From UBA4363 sp002393965 (GTDB taxonomy: Bacteria; Bacteroidota; Bacteroidia; Bacteroidales; Paludibacteraceae), in NCBI GenBank assembly GCA_946542925.1, contig CAMNLA010000002.1, positions 1-18,549 on the forward strand: a stretch of DNA of 18,549 nt, written 5' to 3'. Position 1 is the stretch's first letter. The number at the start of each line of letters is the position of its first letter. Below, one piece after another: positions 7,605 to 13,959 of this stretch. The notes beneath the pieces were generated by a model, which was not told where the DNA came from, searched no databases, and was given only the letters and a program-made list of their open reading frames with translations. A program made the translations under genes and the position numbers.

Positions 7605-7610
7605 TATTTT

Positions 7611-7836
7611 AGAACTGCCGTTCTATGCAGGGGTTCCGCTACGCTACATTTTGCTTCGCAAGGAATCGGGCTTCGCCTCGGCAGAGATTATGCATGCATA
7701 ACTCTGCGCTCGGCTTGCTCCGACATCCCTGCCTGTATTCTGTCGTCCCATTGTCCAACAAGTTGGACATTTTGGGCGGCGCCTCGGCAGAGTTCGAACA
7801 AATTCAACTCTGCACTCGGCTTGCTCCAAAATTGGG
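7611..7836. repeat. Mosaic hairpin repeat, unit E, with a module nested in a loop
   Basis: AGAAC-TGCC-GTTCT (7611-7624) stands where other units have CTCC-TAC-GGAG. CAGGGG (7628-7633) then pairs with TCCCTG (7726-7731), but about 90 bp separates the arms instead of 13-19. This loop holds a CTTCGCCTCGG segment and GCAGAG (7681-7686)/CTCTGC (7702-7707) around the palindrome TTATGCATGCATAA (7688-7701). A truncated GTCCC runs straight into TGTCCAAC (7752-7759)/GTTGGACA (7762-7769), the TTTTGGGCGGCGCCTCGG tail, GCAGAGTT (7787-7794)/AACTCTGC (7806-7813) and the CTCCAAAATTGGG end. ATTTTGG (7769-7775) and CCAAAAT (7826-7832) can pair as an outer stem. Confidence 0.75.
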
Positions 7837-7845
7837 ACTTTTGTT

Positions 7846-7873
7846 TGTCTTGTTTCACAAGACATTTCGGGCG
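7846..7873. repeat. Mosaic hairpin repeat, terminal fragment
   Basis: TGTCTTGT (7846-7853)/ACAAGACA (7857-7864) followed by TTTCGGGCGG, a one-base variant of the TTTTGGGCGG tail. The element stops here, about 30 bp before the promoter of the next gene. With units B-E it completes the non-coding block between the tRNA terminator and 7900. Confidence 0.7.
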
Positions 7874-7902
7874 GAGGGTGAAGGCGGAGTGAATAAAAAG
7901 CG

Positions 7903-7910
7903 TATCTTTG
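7903..7910 (+). promoter_or_regulatory. -7 element for the DUF5063/exonuclease operon
   Basis: TATCTTTG, an exact -7 match, followed by CAAG exactly as at the ugd promoter. Both are also preceded by AAGGCGGAG, here at 7881-7889. No TTTG is found at the expected -33 distance. The leader would be about 43 nt. It contains a possible hairpin, GTCTGA..CAGAC-like around 7918-7940. Confidence 0.5.
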
Positions 7911-7958
7911 CAAGTGTGCGTCTGAATCACAGCAGACGTCGGGAAGTTAAGAAAAGAC

Positions 7959-8615
7959 ATGTCAGAGAAACAGCCTATTTACAGTAACGGGGTCATTGAG
8001 TTCGTCACCGTATGTGCCGAGACAATCCGATTTCTTACCTCGTCGGAGGAGTACACGAAGAAGGACTTGGTGGACAGGGCGTTGAAACTGTTGCCGTTGG
8101 TGTATCTCAAGGTCACCCTGTTGCCGGAAACGGACCGGGTGCTGGAAGAGGAAGAGTTGGAGGACTTCGTCAGTGAAACGGAGTATGAGTACCTGCGTTC
8201 GTCGCTCGCGACTCGGTTAGGAGAATCGGACCGCTACCTGGACGTGGACGAAGAGGACGGAGGCTACGGGGAGGAGGTCCGTTCGGCGGACGTGAGCGAG
8301 GACCTGGCGGACGTGTATCAGGACCTTCAGAACTTCATGATGCGATTCCAGATGGGAAATGAGGCGGTGATGAACGATGCGTTGGCGGAGTTGACGGACC
8401 ATTTCCATACCTATTGGGGTATGCGCCTGCTCTCGGCACTGCGTGCGCTGCACCGGATCCGGTGGAGTGAGGAGACCGAATGGGAAGAAACGGAGAAGGT
8501 AGAGAAGGCAGAGGAGGACGAAGCGGCGCCACTGCCCATGGGCGAGAAGCCGTTGCTGAAAAAAGACACGATGCGCGACAGGATATTGGACTACCAGAAG
8601 AAGCCGAAGAAGTAA
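7959..8615 (+). CDS. DUF5063 family protein
   Basis: 218-residue soluble, acidic protein of unknown function. The N-terminal ~165 residues look like the DUF5063 domain: GVIEFVTVCAETIRFL, then ALKLLPLVYLKVTLLPE, ADVYQDLQNFMMRFQ and HFHTYWGMRLLSALRALHRIRW, predicted all-helical. The C-terminal ~45 residues are charged low complexity (EETEWEETEKVEKAEEDE) with a basic end. No signal peptide, membrane segment or catalytic motif is evident. It is 13 nt upstream of the exonuclease gene, a pairing I associate with Bacteroidota genomes, so it probably has a housekeeping role in nucleic-acid metabolism rather than in the capsule. No function is claimed. Confidence 0.8.
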   Translation: MSEKQPIYSNGVIEFVTVCAETIRFLTSSEEYTKKDLVDRALKLLPLVYLKVTLLPETDRVLEEEELEDFVSETEYEYLRSSLATRLGESDRYLDVDEEDGGYGEEVRSADVSEDLADVYQDLQNFMMRFQMGNEAVMNDALAELTDHFHTYWGMRLLSALRALHRIRWSEETEWEETEKVEKAEEDEAAPLPMGEKPLLKKDTMRDRILDYQKKPKK

Positions 8616-8628
8616 CCGTCCATCACCC

Positions 8629-9264
8629 GTGAGTCAAAAAGAGATACACCAAAGAAGAGACGTTACATTGGAAATACAGGCAAAGATCACAAAGGAAGAG
8701 GTCAGCGCGTTGCCTCCGGTGCTTTTCGAGGGCAGGATTGTCCTTGTGGAGGACATGGAGGCGCTGGGCAAAGCCTATGACCGCCTGTCGAAAGAAGAGG
8801 TGATCGGATTCGACACGGAGACGCGTCCGTCGTTCAAGAAAGGCGTGAGCAACAAAGTGGCGCTCATGCAACTCTCGACGGACGAAGTCTGTTATCTGTT
8901 CCGGCTGAACAAGATCGGATTTGCCGGTCCGCTGATCCGTCTGATGCAGAGCCGGAAGGTGAAGAAGATAGGGTTGTCATCGCAGGATGACATCCTGATG
9001 TTGCGCAAGCGTGCGCAGTTCCGTCCCGCCGGCTTCGTCGAACTCCAGAAGCACGTGAACGAATACGGCATAGAGGAGTTGAGCCTGCAGAAGATTTATG
9101 CCATCCTATTCGGAAAGCGAATCTCGAAGGCGCAGCGCCTGACGAACTGGGAAGCGGAGAGGCTGACGGAGAAGCAGATGCGGTATGCCGCCACCGACGC
9201 CTGGTGTACGCTACGGATCTACCGGTACCTGAAGGAACTGAATCAGGGCGACCTGGATGGGTAA
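8629..9264 (+). CDS. 3'-5' exonuclease domain protein (DEDDy, RNase D/WRN-like)
   Basis: 211-residue DnaQ-like exonuclease, expected to remove nucleotides from the 3' end of RNA or DNA using two metal ions. Exo I is VIGFDTETRP (Asp62, Glu64). Exo II is in LSSQDDILML (Asp120/Asp121). Exo III is YAATD (Tyr186, Asp190), which makes it the DEDDy subtype. The helix LTEKQMRYAATDAWCTLRIYRYL ends the fold. There is no HRDC or other accessory domain, so it is a single-domain member. The start is taken as GTG at 8629 because the next ATG (near 8755) would remove the first strand. It lies 13 nt after the DUF5063 gene and is probably cotranscribed with it. Substrate unknown. Confidence 0.88.
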   Translation: MSQKEIHQRRDVTLEIQAKITKEEVSALPPVLFEGRIVLVEDMEALGKAYDRLSKEEVIGFDTETRPSFKKGVSNKVALMQLSTDEVCYLFRLNKIGFAGPLIRLMQSRKVKKIGLSSQDDILMLRKRAQFRPAGFVELQKHVNEYGIEELSLQKIYAILFGKRISKAQRLTNWEAERLTEKQMRYAATDAWCTLRIYRYLKELNQGDLDG

Positions 9265-9343
9265 GCGAGCGAAAGAGACCGAGAACAAGAAGGGTGGGAG
9301 AGAAAAAATGACAAAGAATGGTGGACATTCGGAGGGGAAAAAT

Positions 9344-9351
9344 TATTTTTG
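9344..9351 (+). promoter_or_regulatory. -7 element for the nine-gene polysaccharide operon
   Basis: TATTTTTG, an exact -7 match, placing transcription start near 9357. There is no TTTG at the -33 distance. The position argues against the long in-frame reading of the first gene from 9257 and supports its start at 9422, with a leader of about 65 nt. The remainder of 9265-9421 shows no gene and no clear terminator for the upstream exonuclease. Confidence 0.45.
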
Positions 9352-9421
9352 TAGGATGAAGGAGGCAGGCGAACGCCGTTATTCGTCCTTAGAGAAAACA
9401 GAAAAAGGCAATAGAAAAATT

Positions 9422-10330
9422 ATGGAAACCGAGGCTCTGGTATCGATCATTATCCCTACGTTTTCGCGTCCGCAGAACCTTGTGCGTGCGGTGGAGAGTT
9501 GCCTGAAGCAGACGTACGGTCCGATAGAGGTCATCGTGGTAGATGACAACGGGGAAGGAACGCCCTATCAGCAAGAGACGGAACAGATCCTGAAAGAATA
9601 CGTGTCGAACGGTACGGTGGTCTATCTCAAGCATGACGTCAACCGAAGGGGCGGAGCAGCCCGAAACACGGGACTCAAGGTATTCAAGGGAGCGTACTAT
9701 ACGTTTCTGGACGACGACGACTGTCTGTATCCGCAGAAGATAGAGCGAGAGGTGGAGCAGTTGCAGAAGCAAAAAGACCGTGACGTGGTCTATTGCGGCT
9801 ACGAGAAACGATGCGGAGAACAGAGCCGAAGATTCGTCCCGACCAAGGAAGGTGACCTGCACAAGGACCTGTTGCTTCGTCAATGGCATTTCGGAAGCGG
9901 AAGTAATCCGCTGTTCCGAAGGGAAGTGTTCGAGGACGTCGGATACTTTGACGAGACGTTTGTCCGTCATCAGGACTTGGAATACATGGTCCGCGTGTTG
10001 CGGAAACACCGGGTGGCGGTGGTGCAGGACGTGCTGTTCACCAAATACACAGACACACAGACGAACCGTCCGAAGGCAGAGAACTACCTGCCCATCAAGG
10101 AGCAATTCCTGACGAAATACAGAGAAGACATCGAACGATACGGCAAGTCGGTGCAGTCCAGCATCTACCGCAATCACTGGTACGAGTTGGCCCAGATGGG
10201 ATTCGGTGACCGGAACTACCGAGTGGGATGGCAGTGCTTGCGAAAGGCATGCGGATACCGATGTCTGACAGCAAAACAAATCCTGAAACTGGTGTATCAG
10301 ACGGTAAGATTCAAAGAATACGGAAGATGA
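9422..10330 (+). CDS. Glycosyltransferase family 2
   Basis: 302-residue inverting GT-A glycosyltransferase acting on the cytoplasmic face of the inner membrane. VSIIIPTFSRPQNLVRAVES opens the fold. VVDDN follows (Asp41-Asp42, nucleotide binding), then a metal-binding acidic run LDDDDC (Asp97-Asp100) and GSNPLFRREVFEDVGYFDE with HQDLEYMVRVL, the acceptor-side and catalytic region. The frame is open from 9257, but those extra 55 residues are charged and unlike the family, and the likely -7 box lies within them, so METEALVSIII is taken as the start. First gene of the operon, 4 nt before the polymerase gene. Donor and acceptor cannot be inferred. Confidence 0.9.
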   Translation: METEALVSIIIPTFSRPQNLVRAVESCLKQTYGPIEVIVVDDNGEGTPYQQETEQILKEYVSNGTVVYLKHDVNRRGGAARNTGLKVFKGAYYTFLDDDDCLYPQKIEREVEQLQKQKDRDVVYCGYEKRCGEQSRRFVPTKEGDLHKDLLLRQWHFGSGSNPLFRREVFEDVGYFDETFVRHQDLEYMVRVLRKHRVAVVQDVLFTKYTDTQTNRPKAENYLPIKEQFLTKYREDIERYGKSVQSSIYRNHWYELAQMGFGDRNYRVGWQCLRKACGYRCLTAKQILKLVYQTVRFKEYGR

Positions 10331-10334
10331 GCAA

Positions 10335-11696
10335 ATGGAACAGAGAAGGGTAGAGTCGTACATATTGAATGCCTTCTTCGTCGCCTTTCTGTGTGCGTCG
10401 TTCGAGTTGGTCGTGCGAGAGTGTCTGCAGCTGCCGACCCTGCACCGCATCGTCATGACGGTGGATGAGGTCTATATTGCCCTCCTGACAGTATTCACGA
10501 TACTCTATAAGAAAAAAGTCCGTCAGTTTCAGTTTCTCCTGCTTCTGCTTGGATTTACCGTTACCGGAAGTCTGGGCGGGTACGTAAACGGCAGTTCGGC
10601 AACGGTGACGATGCTGGGCGGATTCAATACGGTGCGCACCTTGCTGTTGTACTGGTGTTTCTGTCAATATGACTTCACCAAAGAACAGTTGCTGTCGTTC
10701 CTGAGGCGGTTCAACATCATCTTCTATCTGTCGTTGGCAGGCTTCGTCCTGGACATACTCTATCCCGACTTCCGGCCCATGCTGAACATGGTCACGCAAC
10801 ACGAGAACGAAGTACGACTTTTCGGACTGCGATCGATCGGCGGAATCTACAACCGCTTCACGTACGCCTCGTTCTTTGGTCTGCTCTTCTACGTCAACTA
10901 TAAATACTACTTAGGCGGAGGGCGTTTCAAGCAGGCAATGTCCGCCCTAATGATTCTCCTGACGCTGAGGATAAAAGACATGTTCGGTTTTCTGGTTGCG
11001 TTGTTCACCTCCCTGTTCAAACGGATCGGGCTGTCGATTTTTCTCCTGTCTGGGTTGTTTATCATCGGACTTTTTGTCAGTTACATAACCCTGATGCCCG
11101 AGCACTATGAGAAATACTTCAACGCAGAGAACGACAATATCGCGCGTATCGTCCTGATGAAAACATCGGTGCAGATCGTGCAAGATAAATTCCCTCTCGG
11201 AGAGGGGTTCGGACGCTTCGCCTCGCCGATATCCATACAACACACGTTCAGTCAGAGCTACGCCAACTACGGCATTGACAATGTCTATGGCATCAATCCG
11301 GAAATGGGCGCATCGTTTGCCTACGACGGATTCTGGCCTATGCTAATGGGCGAGACGGGCTTCATCGGAACATTGCTCTACGTCTGGATGATGATGATAG
11401 CGTTCAAGGAACCGATTGCAGGTTACCTGAAAGACACGACGGACAGGCGCTATATCTATCCTGTATTCCTATTTATCTTCAGTTTCTTCGGGACATTCGG
11501 AAAGTCAACCTTCACCGGACCGCCACACTCGCTGATGCTATGGGCGATGGCGGGTCTATTCTACAGCCTGAACCGTCAGGGAATCCAATGGACAAACACG
11601 GTCGGAGAGAAAGGCGATGAGCCGTCGGAAGAGAGAGAAAGCGAAGAGAAGTCGGAAGGACTCCGAGTACGGACAGAATCACTGGAAACACACTAA
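10335..11696 (+). CDS. wzy: Wzy-like polysaccharide polymerase (O-antigen ligase/polymerase family)
   Basis: 453-residue polytopic membrane protein with roughly ten hydrophobic segments spread from ~10 to ~415, e.g. FFVAFLCASFELVV, FLLLLLGFTVTGSLGG, FLVALFTSLF, LSIFLLSGLFIIGLFVSYI, YIYPVFLFIFSFFGTFG. The largest hydrophilic loop (about 255-335) contains RIVLMKTSVQIVQDKFPLGEGFG, the FPLGxGFG-type pattern typical of Wzy/WaaL-like enzymes. The C-terminal ~35 residues are charged low complexity and cytoplasmic in character. Such proteins polymerise undecaprenyl-linked repeat units in the periplasm. Sequence alone does not fully separate polymerase from ligase; the Wza/Wzc-type export genes nearby favour a polymerase. 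Lies between the GT2 (4 nt) and pyruvyl transferase (6 nt) genes. Confidence 0.82.
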   Translation: MEQRRVESYILNAFFVAFLCASFELVVRECLQLPTLHRIVMTVDEVYIALLTVFTILYKKKVRQFQFLLLLLGFTVTGSLGGYVNGSSATVTMLGGFNTVRTLLLYWCFCQYDFTKEQLLSFLRRFNIIFYLSLAGFVLDILYPDFRPMLNMVTQHENEVRLFGLRSIGGIYNRFTYASFFGLLFYVNYKYYLGGGRFKQAMSALMILLTLRIKDMFGFLVALFTSLFKRIGLSIFLLSGLFIIGLFVSYITLMPEHYEKYFNAENDNIARIVLMKTSVQIVQDKFPLGEGFGRFASPISIQHTFSQSYANYGIDNVYGINPEMGASFAYDGFWPMLMGETGFIGTLLYVWMMMIAFKEPIAGYLKDTTDRRYIYPVFLFIFSFFGTFGKSTFTGPPHSLMLWAMAGLFYSLNRQGIQWTNTVGEKGDEPSEERESEEKSEGLRVRTESLETH

Positions 11697-11702
11697 AAAA
11701 CG

Positions 11703-12878
11703 ATGGAGAAGAGCAGTAAAAAAATCGGCTATGTGATGGCGTACGCCCGCAACCACAACAACTACGGAACGTCGTTGCAAGGCTATGCTCTGTTGCGGAA
11801 ACTGCGTGACATGGGCTATGACCCGGAAATCATACAGTACAAGAAGCACCTGAGGCTATGGGATAAGGCATACCTTACCATCCAGATGCTACGCTGCGGA
11901 GCGGTGGGCGGAAAGGTACGCGTGGTGAAAGAGCGAGTGAACAAACTGCTGCACCGAGGTTATGCGCATGACATAGACATCCGGACCCGAGCCGTGAATG
12001 CCTACAAAGAGGAGAAACTATGTCCCTACTTCAGAACCTATGACGGCTATGATGCGCTACAAAATGGATCGCAGAACTACTCCCGAGTGATAGTAGGCAG
12101 TGACCAGGTGTGGACGCCGCTCAGCCTCTACAGCCGGTTCTACAACCTCCTGTTCGTCGATGACAGGGTACCGAAGATTGCCTATGCCTCCAGTTTCGGT
12201 GTGTCAGAGATTCCGGACTTTCAGAAGTCGGAGACCGGCGGTTATCTGAACCGCTTCTCGAAGATCGGCGTGCGCGAGCGGAGGGGCAAGGAAATCGTGG
12301 AAGAACTGTCCGACAAGCAGGCGGAAGTGGTGGCCGATCCTACGATGCTCCTGACGCGGGAGGAATGGCAGGAAGAGATCGGAGAAAAAGAAACGGAGGC
12401 GAACGACCCTTATATCTTCTGTTACTTCCTGGGCAGGAATGAAGAGTGCCGCAGGGCGGCGCTACGCCTGAAAGAAGAGACGGGATGTCGCATTGTCACC
12501 ATCCGTCACATGGACGAGTACGTAGCCCGGGACGAAAGATTCGGCGATGAGGCTCCTTATGCGGTCGATCCCAACGGATTCGTGCGTCTAATCAGTCAGG
12601 CGGCGTATGTGTGTACCGATTCGTTCCACTGCACGGTCTTCTCCATCCTCTTTCACCGGAAGTTCATGACGTTCTACCGTTTCCGCAAAGGCAAGAACTC
12701 CCGCAATTCGCGCATCGACAGCCTGTTGGGTTTGCTCGGTCTGGGAGACCGCCTGTACGGCGGAGCGATAGAAGCCATTCGTACGGACATTGACTATGAC
12801 AGCGTGGACCGCAAGCTGACGACGCTACGAGAGAACTCGCTGCAATTTCTGCAAAACAGCCTAAAACAGGAACCGTGA
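11703..12878 (+). CDS. Polysaccharide pyruvyl transferase family protein
   Basis: 391-residue cytoplasmic enzyme of the PS_pyruv_trans family, which transfers pyruvate from phosphoenolpyruvate to a sugar to form a ketal and so adds negative charge. Visible landmarks are the N-terminal NNYGTSLQGYALLRKL, GSDQVW (132-137), KIAYASSFGV, IGVRERRGKEIVEEL, VVADPTMLLTREEW and TDSFHCTVFSILF. In this last motif the family normally has SxRxH or DSFHG; here His309 is followed by Cys310. Bacteroidota members of this family often occur in polysaccharide loci and some may not be pyruvyl transferases. Family certain, reaction inferred. One nucleotide separates its stop from the next ATG. Confidence 0.88.
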   Translation: MEKSSKKIGYVMAYARNHNNYGTSLQGYALLRKLRDMGYDPEIIQYKKHLRLWDKAYLTIQMLRCGAVGGKVRVVKERVNKLLHRGYAHDIDIRTRAVNAYKEEKLCPYFRTYDGYDALQNGSQNYSRVIVGSDQVWTPLSLYSRFYNLLFVDDRVPKIAYASSFGVSEIPDFQKSETGGYLNRFSKIGVRERRGKEIVEELSDKQAEVVADPTMLLTREEWQEEIGEKETEANDPYIFCYFLGRNEECRRAALRLKEETGCRIVTIRHMDEYVARDERFGDEAPYAVDPNGFVRLISQAAYVCTDSFHCTVFSILFHRKFMTFYRFRKGKNSRNSRIDSLLGLLGLGDRLYGGAIEAIRTDIDYDSVDRKLTTLRENSLQFLQNSLKQEP

Positions 12879-12879
12879 T

Positions 12880-13959
12880 ATGAAAAATCCCATCATCACC
12901 CAGCCACTAAGTGACCAAGTGCTCATGATCGGGGTGTACTACAAACACCACGCCCCAGGCGGAATGGCCTCGGTGGTCCAATATTACGAGCCATACTTCG
13001 AGACGTTCCATTACATTGCCTCGTGGCGATCGTCGAAGCGATGGTCAGTGCTCTACTATGCACTCACGGCGCTGGTAAAGGCCGTCTTCCGTTTAGTGAC
13101 CGACAAAAGGATAAAGGTGCTGCATATCCACACAGCGGCAGACGGCTCGTTCTGGAGAAAATCGTGTTTCCTACGTATAGGGAAACGGATGGGGAAGCGG
13201 GTGATCCTGCACGTACATGCCTCCCGATTCAAGGACTTCTATGCCGAATCGAGCAAGAAAGAGAAGATATGCCGGAACCTGAACATGGCGGACAGGGTCA
13301 TTGTCCTGTCCGAATCCTGGAAGGAATGGTTCGAATCCATCGGAGTGGAAAGCAGCAAACTGGTCGTCCTGCATAACATCACCGCCTATCCGGAAAAGTC
13401 GGAAGATCGAGAGCAGGACGGTAAGGTACACTTCCTCTTTCTGGGAGAGATAGGAGAACGGAAGGGAGTGTTTGACATCCTGAGGGCCCTCCACATACAC
13501 AAAGCCGAGATGGAAGGCAAGCTGGAGTTGCGAATCGGCGGCAACAAGAACGAAGAACTACTGATCAAAACCATCCGGGACTACGGACTGGAAGAGACCG
13601 TCCGATTCGAAGGATGGGTAGGAGGCGAGAAAAAGAAATCGTTGCTGAACTGGGCTGACGTGTATATCCTGCCCTCGTTCAATGAGGGTCTTCCGATCGG
13701 CATCCTGGAAGCGATGAGCTATGGGTGTGCGGTCATCTCGACTCCGGTCGGCGGCATCCCGGAAGTGGTAAAGGAAGGGAAGAACGGGTGTCTGGTCGCT
13801 CCGGGCAATGCTGAAGAGATAGCCACTGCCATGCTCTCGTTCGCAGAAGACCGAAACTTGGCGTCCCGATACGGTCAGGAGGGCGAGAAAGAAGTGGAGA
13901 CCTATCTGCCAGCCCACGTCTTGCAGCACCTGAAAACCATCTATACCTCCCTGCTATGA
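12880..13959 (+). CDS. Glycosyltransferase family 4 (GT-B)
   Basis: 359-residue retaining glycosyltransferase with two Rossmann-like domains. The N-terminal domain has VLMIGVYYKHHAPGGMASVV (the glycine-rich acceptor loop), HIHTAADGS, VILHVHA and ADRVIVLSE. The C-terminal donor-binding domain has FLGEIGERKGVFDIL, a predicted RFEGWV strand and the E-x7-E motif (Glu269 to Glu277) in NEGLPIGILEAMSYG, followed by STPVGGIPEVV. It acts on the lipid-linked intermediate at the cytoplasmic face. Its stop overlaps the start of the lyase gene (ATGA), so the two are probably translationally coupled. Sugar specificity is unknown. Confidence 0.93.
   Translation: MKNPIITQPLSDQVLMIGVYYKHHAPGGMASVVQYYEPYFETFHYIASWRSSKRWSVLYYALTALVKAVFRLVTDKRIKVLHIHTAADGSFWRKSCFLRIGKRMGKRVILHVHASRFKDFYAESSKKEKICRNLNMADRVIVLSESWKEWFESIGVESSKLVVLHNITAYPEKSEDREQDGKVHFLFLGEIGERKGVFDILRALHIHKAEMEGKLELRIGGNKNEELLIKTIRDYGLEETVRFEGWVGGEKKKSLLNWADVYILPSFNEGLPIGILEAMSYGCAVISTPVGGIPEVVKEGKNGCLVAPGNAEEIATAMLSFAEDRNLASRYGQEGEKEVETYLPAHVLQHLKTIYTSLL

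Noticed and set aside
7031..7873. tRNA-Cys as an integration site for the repeat block
   Set aside because: I found no repeat of the tRNA 3' end downstream, and no integrase gene is present.
7191..7873. CRISPR array
   Set aside because: The repeats are modular hairpins of differing length without regular spacers, and no cas gene is present.
7563..7987. Several 90-120 codon open frames across the repeat block
   Set aside because: They read through repeat modules on both strands and contain the repeated sequence in different frames. One also runs into the DUF5063 gene in the wrong frame.
9389..10456. 355-codon minus-strand open frame over the GT2 gene
   Set aside because: The plus-strand frame carries complete GT2 motifs; the minus frame has none and crosses the operon junction.
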